Part shown: positions 9,886-19,998 of the stretch, one piece after another
How the letters are laid out: every line of letters begins with the position of its first letter
Position numbering within the stretch: position 1 is the first letter of the stretch
Source of the DNA: Nakaseomyces glabratus
Taxonomy: Eukaryota; Ascomycota; Saccharomycetes; Saccharomycetales; Saccharomycetaceae
Assembly (NCBI RefSeq): GCF_010111755.1
Contig: NC_088963.1
Location: 186,001 to 250,000 of the forward strand
Reading direction: 5' to 3'
DNA length: 64,000 bases
Notes under the pieces: generated by a model
Told to the model about the DNA's origin: nothing
The model's database searches: none
Seen by the model: only the letters and a program-made list of their open reading frames with translations
Program-made: the position numbers and the translations under genes

Positions 9886-11529
9886 ATGGTTGATGAGAAT
9901 AGCAATAATGAGAATGGGCTAGACCAGGAGGAAGAAATAGATGTGTATTCCGATCTGTATTCGACGTATACGCAGGTTACTTCGTTGACTACTAATGATG
10001 TTGATAACACCACATACCCCATGACTTGGAAGACAGTCGCCCTTTTTGGCAGCTCCACAGTGGGTGGATTACTATTTGGTTACGATACAGGTGTCATCTC
10101 GGGGGTATTGCTCAGTTTAAAGCCACAGGACCTTGGCAGAGCTACCATTTCTGATTGGGATAAAGAGCTGATCACCTCCATAACATGCCTTGGTTGCTTT
10201 GTGGGATCCCTGCTGGGGTCTCCGCTGGCTGACAAGTATGGCAGGAGGATAACTCTGGCGATCTTTTGCGTATTATTTATAGTCGCCGCACTGTGGATGG
10301 CCTTGGCCAGCAACTTAGTACTGCTGGTATTCGGTAGGTTTGTTGTGGGGATCGCAGTGGGTACTGCCGCGCAATGTACTCCGGTGTACCTCTGTGAGAT
10401 ATCACCTGCCAAAATTAGAGGTCAAATATTAGCACTGAATTCCATTGCTGTTACTGGTGGGCAGTTCTTGTCTTACATATTCGCTTATGAGCTTTACGAC
10501 GTGAATGGCTCTTGGAGAATTTTATTTGGATTGTCAGCCGTGCCTGCTATAATATTTTTATCCATGTTAGACTTCATACCTGAATCTCCTCGTTGGTTGG
10601 TATCTATGTCTAAATATGATAGCGCTAAAGCAGCCTTGCGTATGATCTATCCGACTGCGTCTCCTGGTCAGATAAACCTCAAATTCAATGAACTAGTCAT
10701 CAATCTAAGCAAGCTCAAACATTACCAAGATGAGCAAACTTCGCTGATGGTTCCATTATCGGTGCGTTCCTCTCGAGTTACAATCAATTCTGCTGATTAC
10801 GGTTCGGTAGCAAACTTGAGATCATTACACTCTCTAATGAATGAACCTTCTGGAACAAATCATTCTAATAAGACAGTTCATCACAGAATGGAGCCTAGGA
10901 CAAAGAGAGCATTGTTAATCGGTTGCGTTCTTATGTTTTTCCAGCAAATTACTGGTTTCAACGCGTTTATGTATTACGCTCCGCTAATATTTTCGAAATT
11001 AAACTCTCATAACCCGCTACTTCCAGCAATGTCAATTGCATTTACTAACTTTTTATTCACCTTTTTAGCTGTCTATCTCGTTGACCTTGTTGGGAGACGT
11101 TCGATGCTTCTAAATACAATTTGGATTATGACTGTTGGGTTGTTACTGTCTACAATTGGGTTTCAACATGAAAATGTTGTTGTATTATTATTTGCAGTAT
11201 CTATATTTGTGGCAGCATATGCTTCTGCCATGGGCACCATACCCTGGAGTTCAGTAGAATTCCTGCCACTGAATAGAAGGTCGTTCGGAGCATCATGTAT
11301 ATCATGTACTAACTGGTTAACAAATTTTGTTATTACAGCATCTTACCTATCTGTGATGAATAAGATCGGTACAGAAGACACAATGTTATTCTTTGCATTA
11401 TTTAGTGTGATGGCATGGTTTTTTGTGTATTTCTGGTATCCTGAAGTCAAGGGACTATCACTGGAAGAAATTGGGAAAGTGTTTGAAAATGGTATTGATG
11501 TCCATTATGTTTACAGGAACTATTACTGA
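9886..11529 (+). CDS. CIN10: CIN10-like sugar/inositol-family MFS transporter
   Basis: This codes for 547 residues from the first ATG (MVDENSNNENG). It belongs to the sugar-porter branch of the major facilitator superfamily and looks closest to the myo-inositol transporter group. Signature motifs are GYDTGVISG after TM1, DKYGRR between TM2 and TM3, PESPRWLVS after TM6, GFNAFMYYAP in TM7 and DLVGRRS in the second half. About twelve hydrophobic segments are visible, with a long central loop at about residues 265-345. S. cerevisiae YDR387C/CIN10 is about 555 residues and also sits beside RVS167 in divergent orientation. The substrate is unknown; localisation at the plasma membrane is inferred from the family. 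Confidence 0.88.
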   Translation: MVDENSNNENGLDQEEEIDVYSDLYSTYTQVTSLTTNDVDNTTYPMTWKTVALFGSSTVGGLLFGYDTGVISGVLLSLKPQDLGRATISDWDKELITSITCLGCFVGSLLGSPLADKYGRRITLAIFCVLFIVAALWMALASNLVLLVFGRFVVGIAVGTAAQCTPVYLCEISPAKIRGQILALNSIAVTGGQFLSYIFAYELYDVNGSWRILFGLSAVPAIIFLSMLDFIPESPRWLVSMSKYDSAKAALRMIYPTASPGQINLKFNELVINLSKLKHYQDEQTSLMVPLSVRSSRVTINSADYGSVANLRSLHSLMNEPSGTNHSNKTVHHRMEPRTKRALLIGCVLMFFQQITGFNAFMYYAPLIFSKLNSHNPLLPAMSIAFTNFLFTFLAVYLVDLVGRRSMLLNTIWIMTVGLLLSTIGFQHENVVVLLFAVSIFVAAYASAMGTIPWSSVEFLPLNRRSFGASCISCTNWLTNFVITASYLSVMNKIGTEDTMLFFALFSVMAWFFVYFWYPEVKGLSLEEIGKVFENGIDVHYVYRNYY

Positions 11530-11638
11530 AGCTATTTCATGGTAATCGAATATGAATTGTTCTTTATAAAGTTTTAAATATTCTTAATATATATGGGTTA
11601 AATCTCTAATTACTACACCTTAAAATCACTATCTTAGT
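11530..11638. other. Short convergent junction CIN10 / MIS1 (synteny breakpoint)
   Basis: Only 109 bp separate the two stop codons. This is the point where S. cerevisiae-like chromosome IV order switches to chromosome II order. It is AT-rich and holds both 3' ends. Confidence 0.6.
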
Positions 11639-14473
11639 CTAAAATAGACCATTAATGTTACCCTTGTCATCAACCTCCACATTTAAGTATCCTGCATGGA
11701 CGGATAAGCCTGGGATTGTTTGTATTTCAGCTGCTAACGCATATAGATAGCCTGCACCAATAGATGCCCTGATATCTCTAATAGGGACTATGAAGTCTTG
11801 TGGAACACCCTTCAGTTTTGGATCATGTGATAATGAATATTGGGTTTTAGCAATGCAAATTGGCAATTTATCAAAACCTTGCTCTGTGTATAATGCAATC
11901 TGTTTTTGGGCTTTTTCAGATAGTTCGATTCCAGCACCACCATACATCTCTTTAACGATAGTTTCTAGCTTCTCTTTTATAGGCAAATCTGTGTCATATA
12001 GGAACTGGAATGATTTGGGTTCCTCACAAGATTGAACAACAGCATTGGCTAGATCAATAGCACCTTTTCCACCTTCTTCCCAATGATTAGAGACAACCAC
12101 ATTGTTTGCACCAGCGGCTTTACATGATTCTTCTATAGCTTTAGTTTCATTTTCAGTGTCAGTGGAAAATTTGTTGATTGCAACAACAACTGGGACTCCG
12201 AATTTCTTAACATTCTCAATTTGTTTAACTAAGTTAGCGACACCTTTCTTTACAAATTCAATGTTCTCCTCTATATACTCTTGTGGAAGCGCTTGGCCTG
12301 GCTTGACGTCCGGAGCACCTCCGTGAGACTTAATAGCTCTAACAGTTGCAACTAAAACGACAGTGTCCGGGACTAATCCTGATGACCGGCATTTAATATT
12401 AAAGAAGCGTTCTCCGCCCATGGAAAAATCAAACCCTGCTTCGGTAACAACGTAACCTGGTTCTTGAGAGTCTAAACATGTACCCATCAATTTTAAGGCA
12501 ATCTTATCTGCCATAACAGAAGATGCACCAATTGAGATATTGGCAAATGGACCTGCGTGAACAAGCACTGGGGAGCCTTCAAGTGTCTGCATGAGGTTTG
12601 GTTTGATCGTATCGGTCATTAAAGCTACTATTGCACCAGAGCAACCAATATCATCGACAGTAACAGGTTTGCCGTTTATGTCGCTAGCAACCACCAACTT
12701 GGAAACTCTACGCTTCATGTCTTGTAAACTAGTGCTTAGAGCTAAGATTGCCATTAGTTCCGAGGCAACAGTAATGTCAAAACCAGTTTCTCTAGTCCGT
12801 CCTTTTTCGGTAGCAGCTTGACCAATTGTAATTTTACGTAGCATTCTATCGTTCACATCAACAACTCTTTTTATGTTGATAGTATCAGGGTTAATATTTA
12901 GTCTCACGAACTTATTTATCTCCTCTGCTGTAAGTTCATCAGGATTAGTTTTGTTGATTCCAAGTCTCTCTAACCTTCTAGTCATAGCAGGAGAAAAAGA
13001 TCTGATACCATTCTTTTTTGGAACAAGTTTGTCATAAAATTTGGCATCATTCTTTATTGTAGATTCGTGTAGCATCCTAGTATCGATTGCAGCAGCCAAA
13101 AGATTGTTTGCAACACCAACTGCATGGATATCACCAGTTAAGTGCAGATTAAATTGATCCATTGGTATGACTTGAGCATATCCGCCTCCAGCAGCTCCAC
13201 CTTTTACACCAAATGTGGGTCCCATTGATGGCTGACGCACATTAGCAATGGATGGTTTGCCCAGATGGCCGGTCAAGGCCTGTACCAAACCCATTGTTGT
13301 TGTTGATTTACCTTCACCCAAAGGAGTAGGTGTGATACCAGCAACAAGAACATATCTACCATTCTTCTTGGACTCAAGTCTATCTAGTATTGATGTAGAT
13401 ATTTTACCCTTGTAATGGCCATGGAGTTCTAGTTCATCTTGAAATATCCCTAATTCCTTAGCTAAGTTATCAATATGTTTTGGTTCTTGAGACTTCGAGA
13501 TTTCAAAATCAGATGGGACAGGTTTTTCTAATTTTAGAGGTAATGGTTTTATTTCTGGCACTTTTTCAAAATTGGCCAAACTACGCTTGGCGGCCAGGAC
13601 AACATTCGAAACTAGCATAGCGACAGTCATCTGGCCAACACCACCTGGAACCGGAGTAATGTATGAGGCTTTCTTTGATGCGGAGTCAAAATCGACGTCA
13701 CCAACCAACCTATGCCCAGATTTCTTCGTGTTATCCGGTACATGGTTGATGCCGACATCAATAACAACTGCCCCTTCTTTTAGCCATTCACCCTTGATCA
13801 TATTTGCTTGTCCACAAGCTGCGATTACAATATCTGCTGTTTTGACTATTTCTGGTAAATTAACGGTCTTGCTATGACATTGAGTTACAGTAGCGTCCAA
13901 ATTTTTCAATAAAGAGGTTATTGGAGTTCCAACAATGCTAGACCTTCCGATAACAACGGCATTCTTCCCCGCAATAGTAATATTATGTTCCTTCAAAAGC
14001 TCTATACACCCGTTGGGGGTGCATGGAATGAACTTTGGATGACCGTTTTTCTTAGTGAGTTCACCAGCGTTGTATATGTGGAACCCGTCAACGTCTTTGT
14101 CAACAGAGACAGAGCTAGTAATTGTGGTCTCATCCAAGTGCTTTGGTAAAGGCAATTGGATCAGCAGTCCATGTATGGAGGTATCGTTGTTTATGGCTTC
14201 TATCTTGCTCAACAGCTCAAACTCAGTAATTGACTCCGGCAGTTTTTCTACAATGCACTTCACGCCACTTTGTTCGGATTTCTTCAATTTCATGTTCACA
14301 TAGGCAGATGAGTCCAACCGATTGCCGACTTGTAGAATCTTCAAAGTGGGCAAAAACTTATGGTTCTTCCTAATGGTGTCTATCTCATTGCGACATTGCT
14401 CAATTATCTTCTGGGATAGCTTTGTCCCGGACAATAGGTGGTAGTACCTATTGGTTCTGAGAAACTTTAGCAT
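11639..14473 (-). CDS. MIS1: MIS1, mitochondrial C1-tetrahydrofolate synthase
   Basis: This trifunctional enzyme interconverts 5,10-methylene-, methenyl-, 10-formyl- and free tetrahydrofolate, supplying formyl groups in mitochondria. The 944-residue protein has a dehydrogenase/cyclohydrolase domain (about 1-300) with YVNMK and catalytic-type K62, GRSSIVGTP (176-184) and PVPGGVG (274-280). The formyl-THF synthetase domain (about 315-944) carries the ATP loop GEGKSTT at 387-393. The short basic N-terminus MLKFLRTNRYYHLLSG looks like a mitochondrial presequence and resembles Mis1 rather than cytosolic Ade3, as does the body of the protein. It is oriented toward TEC1 as YBR084W is. Oddity: the usually invariant PGGVGPMT reads PGGVGQMT (Q281). 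Confidence 0.96.
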   Translation of the reverse strand: MLKFLRTNRYYHLLSGTKLSQKIIEQCRNEIDTIRKNHKFLPTLKILQVGNRLDSSAYVNMKLKKSEQSGVKCIVEKLPESITEFELLSKIEAINNDTSIHGLLIQLPLPKHLDETTITSSVSVDKDVDGFHIYNAGELTKKNGHPKFIPCTPNGCIELLKEHNITIAGKNAVVIGRSSIVGTPITSLLKNLDATVTQCHSKTVNLPEIVKTADIVIAACGQANMIKGEWLKEGAVVIDVGINHVPDNTKKSGHRLVGDVDFDSASKKASYITPVPGGVGQMTVAMLVSNVVLAAKRSLANFEKVPEIKPLPLKLEKPVPSDFEISKSQEPKHIDNLAKELGIFQDELELHGHYKGKISTSILDRLESKKNGRYVLVAGITPTPLGEGKSTTTMGLVQALTGHLGKPSIANVRQPSMGPTFGVKGGAAGGGYAQVIPMDQFNLHLTGDIHAVGVANNLLAAAIDTRMLHESTIKNDAKFYDKLVPKKNGIRSFSPAMTRRLERLGINKTNPDELTAEEINKFVRLNINPDTINIKRVVDVNDRMLRKITIGQAATEKGRTRETGFDITVASELMAILALSTSLQDMKRRVSKLVVASDINGKPVTVDDIGCSGAIVALMTDTIKPNLMQTLEGSPVLVHAGPFANISIGASSVMADKIALKLMGTCLDSQEPGYVVTEAGFDFSMGGERFFNIKCRSSGLVPDTVVLVATVRAIKSHGGAPDVKPGQALPQEYIEENIEFVKKGVANLVKQIENVKKFGVPVVVAINKFSTDTENETKAIEESCKAAGANNVVVSNHWEEGGKGAIDLANAVVQSCEEPKSFQFLYDTDLPIKEKLETIVKEMYGGAGIELSEKAQKQIALYTEQGFDKLPICIAKTQYSLSHDPKLKGVPQDFIVPIRDIRASIGAGYLYALAAEIQTIPGLSVHAGYLNVEVDDKGNINGLF

Positions 14474-14771
14474 GGCGTAATATATCTTCTGCCCTACAGC
14501 TACACTAGGTTAAAGAACAAGATATAGCCTTGATTTAGGAGCCCTGCTTTTTATATGACTATTTTAACTACAGAGCTAATCATTGCGATGAGTTCAAAAA
14601 AAAAACTTGTGAAAAAAAATTAAATGATTCAATTGATTATCATAGTGGGGGGGACCCTTAAATTCACGTAATTTACTCTTCTTGGGCGAGTTCAAAATGA
14701 AAACTGTGTAAACGTTGCAAGCAACGGCCAACTGTTTATCTGGAAGATAAGGTATCTCATTCCTAAGGAAG

Positions 14772-14777
14772 GAGTCA
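14772..14777 (-). promoter_or_regulatory. Gcn4/Bas1-type TGACTC in MIS1 promoter
   Basis: TGACTC on the minus strand lies about 300 bp upstream of the MIS1 ATG. Purine and one-carbon genes in yeast are commonly under Bas1/Gcn4 control through this core, so the site is plausible. It is a single hexamer match. Confidence 0.35.
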
Positions 14778-14961
14778 GGATATGGGTATAAAATTTATGT
14801 GATCACATTTTTGTTCAAGACTATAGATTTGCTGGTCGTGTTAGCTATTTTATACAATAAAAATACATTATTACACATCTTCTCATACCCGATAACCCAG
14901 CAACTCAGTACACTACTTTGCCCACTTTCTGTTTTTATTCCATTATTACGCAAAGCCAAGT

Positions 14962-14969
14962 CATGTGAC
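14962..14969 (-). promoter_or_regulatory. Cbf1-type GTCACATG in MIS1 promoter
   Basis: On the minus strand this reads GTCACATG, matching RTCACRTG, about 490 bp upstream of MIS1. Cbf1 acts at sulfur/methionine genes, which connect to one-carbon metabolism. There is no AT-rich CDEII block or CDEIII element beside it, so it is not a centromere. Confidence 0.3.
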
Positions 14970-16186
14970 ATGGATTATTGTTTCTCACATCGAAGAACAA
15001 AAGAAAGAAAGCACAACTTGTTCCGTGCAGCTGGGCAGTAGGCCTTGCTTCTCTATTGTTCCTTTGGGGAACTGACGTACGGGTATTGTATCCTGCTGTA
15101 GCGTAGGAAGGGAAGTTCACTAAGTATTTTAGGTGTTCGTTGTGAAGATTCCCGCGTGCAATCTCGTCGGAAAAACTGTCCAGAGCGAGGAAAGGAAAAA
15201 TTTTTACGGAAAAACTATTATGTGAGCAGCAGGCCGGGTGTCTGATTTAATACCGACATGATGTCTTCATTTAGTACAACGAGTAAAATATGGAAATACT
15301 TATTGATTCCCCCCCCATCTCGTTTGGGCATAATGGGAGCTACAAGTGTTTATTATAGTTGCGGTTCTTTGCACCGTTGGATGTCTTATTTGTTTTTCAC
15401 GTGGTAAATCACATTCTGGATATTGCATTTGCTTACGCTACCAGTAGTTCAATATAGTGATGAGCATTGACGGTAATATAATACAGGGATAAATGTTTAT
15501 CAATGATTTACATTCTTTACATTAGCCAAAAAAAAAAAAAAAAATATTCTCCATCCAAGAATATCTCTCATTGATATTTCTTTAAAAGTACGTTATTCTT
15601 TGAACGCTTGATACAGAAGATTTAAGTACAAATTAAATATTCAATTTATAATTTAGAGCTGATATAAAAAGGAAGTGAATATTGCAACTAACAACTATGA
15701 GATCAACTCAAAGTCGTTGCTGGTAGTGGTACAACTTGTGTGTTAGATATGTCATAGTAAATTAAACCAAAATGTATTACAAAATCAAGTCAGGAAAAAA
15801 AAGTTTATTATGAGGAATCTGTAATTATGTATGCAGTGAGTTAAAATGGGTTTAAAATCGAACTTCCCTAGACAATGTAGATTAGAGAATATGTTTCTAT
15901 TGTCACAGTGTTATTGCGATAAGTCAACTGAGATAAAAAAAAATAAATTGTGGTTCCTCTTATACACATGCGTGTGCATATATGACAGCAAATTAGTCAT
16001 TTCCAATAATGGCTAAGCTGGTAAGTTTATACATAAAAAAGGGGGAGGCTTGACTGGGTATTGCCATAGATGCAAAGTAAGAATTAGTAAAATAACAGTT
16101 GCGGAGTAAATTATTGTAATGAGGTAAAACAATTCAGCAAAACATTTCTGCAGAAAAAATAAAAATGTAGCATTCCTACATCTCTC

Positions 16187-17494
16187 TCAGTTGGACTGAA
16201 TACCTTGCACCTCTTTCTTTTCATTGTATGGGTTGATCTCTTCATTTTTAACCAAAGGCTTGTTTTCCTTATTTAGTATATCTGGTTGGCGGATGGGAGG
16301 CGGCAGGTTGTTTGTAGTCTTTGATTGACCATTTTGGCCAAATTGAGACATCACATTTGGTAGAGACATAGGAGTGGTAGTTATATTGGTTGTGTTGTTA
16401 TTCGTGTATGAGTTCTGGACTATGGAGGGAGGTATTGGAAGTGAAGATTGCTGCATATAATAGCTTTGGTTTGGGTACTGCTGGTATTGATACAGCATTC
16501 CGAATCCACTTCCATTAGAATGCATGTTGTTTACCCCAGGAGTATTTGAAGAGTTGTTGAACTGTGGGGAGCTGATGTTCCCATTAAAATTGGCACTATT
16601 TCCTGTGTTAGACATGGGTACTTTATGATCCACATTAGACCCATTATGATACAGGAATTGGTGACTATTTTGGCCTTGTTGGGTGGAAATCATTGGATAT
16701 GGCAATTGTTGTACATTTTGTTGCCGCTGATTAAATGTATTCATGGGCATACCGCTGCCAGACTTCAGCTTCATATTATTAATTTCTATGTTATTTCGGT
16801 CATTGGCCATGTAATCCATTTGGTTCTGGTTACCGCCATTGTTGGGCGTCATTTGATGACCTGCGTAGTTAATCGAGTTCGAGTTCTGATTCTGGTAGTA
16901 GTAACCCTCCTGTGGCGCGTAAAACCACTGCTGGCCTGTGGGCAAGGGCAAGGGTAAAGTGGAGTTTGGCGGGCAGAGCACAGGTCTATGGGTAATTGCA
17001 AAAGCCGGGTAATTGCCCATTATAGTGGAGATGATGCTTTCGAAGAATGTGTAAAAATATCTGGTCGACTCATCAGTCTGTTGTGGCCCGTTTTCTATCA
17101 GGTCGAGGACGTATATTTCGTTGCTGTTTGTTAAAGTGCCGGTCTTTTTCTTTGTTAGCAGGGATTTCTTCCAGACCTGGATGTGGGAGGAGATCTGCTT
17201 CTTTGTTCTGTATTTACCTATTCTGTACCATATGTACATTGATATGAGCTCGTTACGGCCGTAGTTACGGTCTCTGATTTTAATCTTCGAAGTACCATTC
17301 TTGATGATGAGGCCCAGAGCTTCGACAAAGGCGGACTCGATGTCCATGGGCCACTTGTTGTCGCTGCCGGTGGTCTGTGTGTGGCCGCTGCTGTTGCTGC
17401 TGCCGGTGCTATTTGAGCTGCTGACATTACTTGTGCTGGTAGAGTTATTCATATTGTACCTATCTGATACCGAGCTGTCATTTGAGACAGTCAT
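16187..17494 (-). CDS. TEC1: TEC1, TEA/ATTS-domain transcription factor
   Basis: Tec1 is a sequence-specific nuclear activator that binds CATTCY sites and works with Ste12 downstream of the filamentation MAPK pathway. The 435-residue protein has a Ser/Asn-rich start, then the TEA domain at about residues 47-112 (NKWPMDIESAFVEAL, RNELISMYIWYRIGKYRT, ISSHIQVWKK). A long Asn/Gln/Ser/Pro-rich, low-complexity region fills the C-terminal two thirds. S. cerevisiae Tec1 is about 486 residues. Its place between MIS1 and SPT7 matches YBR083W. The upstream region is very long (4 kb to SPT7), consistent with layered control. I recall this gene as CAGL0M01716g in C. glabrata. Confidence 0.95.
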   Translation of the reverse strand: MTVSNDSSVSDRYNMNNSTSTSNVSSSNSTGSSNSSGHTQTTGSDNKWPMDIESAFVEALGLIIKNGTSKIKIRDRNYGRNELISMYIWYRIGKYRTKKQISSHIQVWKKSLLTKKKTGTLTNSNEIYVLDLIENGPQQTDESTRYFYTFFESIISTIMGNYPAFAITHRPVLCPPNSTLPLPLPTGQQWFYAPQEGYYYQNQNSNSINYAGHQMTPNNGGNQNQMDYMANDRNNIEINNMKLKSGSGMPMNTFNQRQQNVQQLPYPMISTQQGQNSHQFLYHNGSNVDHKVPMSNTGNSANFNGNISSPQFNNSSNTPGVNNMHSNGSGFGMLYQYQQYPNQSYYMQQSSLPIPPSIVQNSYTNNNTTNITTTPMSLPNVMSQFGQNGQSKTTNNLPPPIRQPDILNKENKPLVKNEEINPYNEKKEVQGIQSN

Positions 17495-18294
17495 AATATA
17501 GATTGAGGGCGTTATTTGTGGGGGGGAGTACGATGTGTATTAGTACTCTTTTTCTTGATGTTATTCTAATGGGAAATGATTACCTTCGAGGATATAAGCG
17601 TTTGTCAATAAGTTCTTGAAAGGATTTGTGCTCTTTTTAGTTCATATAGTGACTATATATAGAGGGGGGGGAAGGTGATTCCAGATTACTTAGGAATTTT
17701 CTTGAGAGAGCTATAATATGGTATGGTTTTTAAATTGTTATGACTATGGCTTTGAAGAAGTGTAGATCAATTATGAAATCAGAAAAAATAAAAGATTGAT
17801 TTGAAAATGGCTAAAGAAATTTTTTATTGAATCAAAGGGAAGCTAAAAAAAAATGTTGGATATATATGTGAATGACGGTCTTGAGAACCGTTGGCAAGGG
17901 TCCTCCATATCAAAGTTATCGTTCTGAGGACCGGATTTATGTGGGTACTTAACGTTCGGAGAACGACAACGAATAGAGTAAGAGGATAAACCCAAATGAA
18001 AAAAATTGACAAAAACAAATGAATGCGAAGGGCAGTTGCAGAGAAAGTAATGTAGAGAAATACTCTTTGGAAGAGCTGTGGAAGAGAATTACAAATAAGA
18101 TATTCCATCCTTTTGGCGAGTATCCTAAGAAACTGCAGTAGAAGGAAAAGAAAAAAAAGAAAAATATCTCAATTTTAAATTGAGAAAAAGTACCAGAAAG
18201 GGTTTTTCCTTTTAGGAAGAATTGGTAATTCAATCGCAAGATGGTCAGAGAGTGCTGTGGGAACGAGGGCGAGGGGAGGGGGGTGAGTGTCTCT

Positions 18295-18330
18295 GAAGAG
18301 CTGGGAAGAGCTGGGAAGAGCTGGGAAGAC
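18295..18330 (+). repeat. Tandem repeat, unit CTGGGAAGAG x3
   Basis: Three direct copies of CTGGGAAGAG (the third ending GAC) start at 18301, preceded by a partial GAAGAG. It lies in non-coding sequence upstream of TEC1. Copy number probably varies between strains. Confidence 0.8.
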
Positions 18331-19043
18331 TCAGACAAATTCTGCAGCTCCCCAAGGGAAGAAGCTACATTTGTGGAAGCAATGGAAGGAAAAACAAAAA
18401 AAATAAAAATAAAAAGAAATATTCGAATTGTTCCGTTTGTACTGCAGAATCTGTGGAGAAGACGTGGCAGAATAGAATAATTGTGCAAAACACACACAAA
18501 AAATAAAAAAGGAATCGTTCGGTGAAATTCAATTTCGAAGAGACGAGCTTCCCTGTGCTACATGAAACTGTAATAAGGCGTAGAAGGAAATAGCACCAAA
18601 GTTTCTAATTTGACAGGGGATGTGGGAAAAATGGAAGGGCTAGAACTGTGCGTCATTTTCACTGGTTCCTCTCCGTTCCTTGTCTTGTCTCATCACCTAG
18701 TCAAGAGGGAAAGGGAGGGGTAGCAAAAAATAGGGATACGAACATCGAACATCCCGGGAACTGTAGGAAGCTTGACGGCTCCTAGAATGTTGAAGGACGC
18801 AACATACGTTGTTAACAGTTGTCTGTTGCACTCCAGGGAAATAGAAGGGCATCATGCCCCCCCCCACCTTCCTGTTGCGGCTTGCAGAGAAAATGCAGAG
18901 AACTGTTGACAAGAAGCACCGAACAAGTAGATGCTGGCTATGAAAACAAAGGAGCACCGAAATGAAAGAAGAAGAAGAAGAAAAAAAAAGAAATATCTGT
19001 GGGATAGCTGCACGATATGCTTTACTAGCTTTGCTATAAAGAA

Positions 19044-19063
19044 GCAACCCGTTAACGGGTTGC
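19044..19063. repeat. Perfect 20-bp palindrome centred on GTTAAC
   Basis: The half GCAACCCGTT is followed directly by its own reverse complement AACGGGTTGC, with no spacer. It could bind a symmetric dimeric protein. Its function is unknown. Confidence 0.85.
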
Positions 19064-19579
19064 GAGGAGAAGGGGGATCAAGCGAGCAGCAACCAAGAAA
19101 CATGGTGATCCCCGGGGACATAGCGCAAGCTGAGACAGCGGTGTAGCATTTGCAAGAGACTGAATCACCTCCCCTCTTTTGCCCTTGTGGAACTGTTTCT
19201 TTTTGTCATCCAGCATGAAGACTATCAATTTTTTTTGCAGAGATGACGCTTTGTAGATTTTAGATGTCGCAAACACTGAAGATAGCCACATGCCAAGGGT
19301 TGCACCCGTATGTGGTTTCGATAGCATCAAAGATCATTTGGCTGCTCGAAGACTTGATAGTAGCTCAGCATGCGCATCTTGCAAAAAAAATTTAAAAAAA
19401 AAAGCAGTTCCAGGTTATGCTTAATTCAACTATTTAGCAATCTATACTATCTACATTGTCCTTTGATACAAAGAATAAACTGTTATCTTAGTGTGATACT
19501 TGGAAAAAAAAATACAACGTCAAATTGGATCCTGCCAACTTGAAAGCGGCATTTTTGCTTGATAACAAAACAGGTAATC

Positions 19580-19586
19580 TGTTTCA
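19580..19586 (-). promoter_or_regulatory. Ste12-type PRE (TGAAACA)
   Basis: TGTTTCA on the plus strand is TGAAACA on the minus strand, the Ste12 consensus. With the copy at 19992-19998 it is one of two such sites in the TEC1/SPT7 gap. S. cerevisiae TEC1 is a Ste12 target, but these lie more than 2 kb from the TEC1 ATG. Confidence 0.3.
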
Positions 19587-19991
19587 TTATGTAATGCCGG
19601 TTCGCAAGTTCGGGCATATAATAATTATATCCACTTAGCAAGAGCTTCAAAATAGAGGCGTAGTACTCATCTTTGAAATTAAAGCACGTCCACGCTTAGA
19701 TTTACTAATAGATGTGGAATACGCCTTTGCACATAAGCATTAAAAACTTCAACTAGCACTGCTGCTGAACAAGTAAAACACGATTGTGCTATGCCCACTT
19801 TTATCAGCACCAAAAATGCAGTGAACCCAAGTAATTTATAACTGCAGATAACAACCTACTGTTACAGATAATGCTGATAAGCTTAATAATCCCCACTTTA
19901 GACCCAGTTCAGCAGTTACTGTTAGTATTGTACTGCTGCGTAGAGCCTTCGAAGGAAAAAAAAAAGAAAGAAAAGTTTCCTAAAGTTGCTA

Positions 19992-19998
19992 TGAAACA
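19992..19998 (+). promoter_or_regulatory. Ste12-type PRE (TGAAACA)
   Basis: A second TGAAACA, on the plus strand, lies 1.5 kb upstream of SPT7 and 2.5 kb upstream of TEC1. A heptamer in 4 kb is expected by chance, so confidence is low. Confidence 0.25.

Larger units (their letters stand above)
14474..16186. other. MIS1 upstream region / TEC1 3' region
   Basis: This 1.7-kb gap lies between the MIS1 start and the TEC1 stop. It holds a Gcn4/Bas1-type GAGTCA at 14772-14777, a CATGTGAC (Cbf1-type) at 14962-14969, a run of 7 G at 14647-14653, a run of 8 C at 15309-15316, and a long A run near 15528-15543. No credible ORF or structured RNA gene was found. Confidence 0.55.

Noticed and set aside
17949..18497. 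182-codon minus-strand frame upstream of TEC1
   Set aside because: It is dominated by Phe/Leu/Ser from pyrimidine runs, overlaps another long frame on the same strand, and has no known motif.
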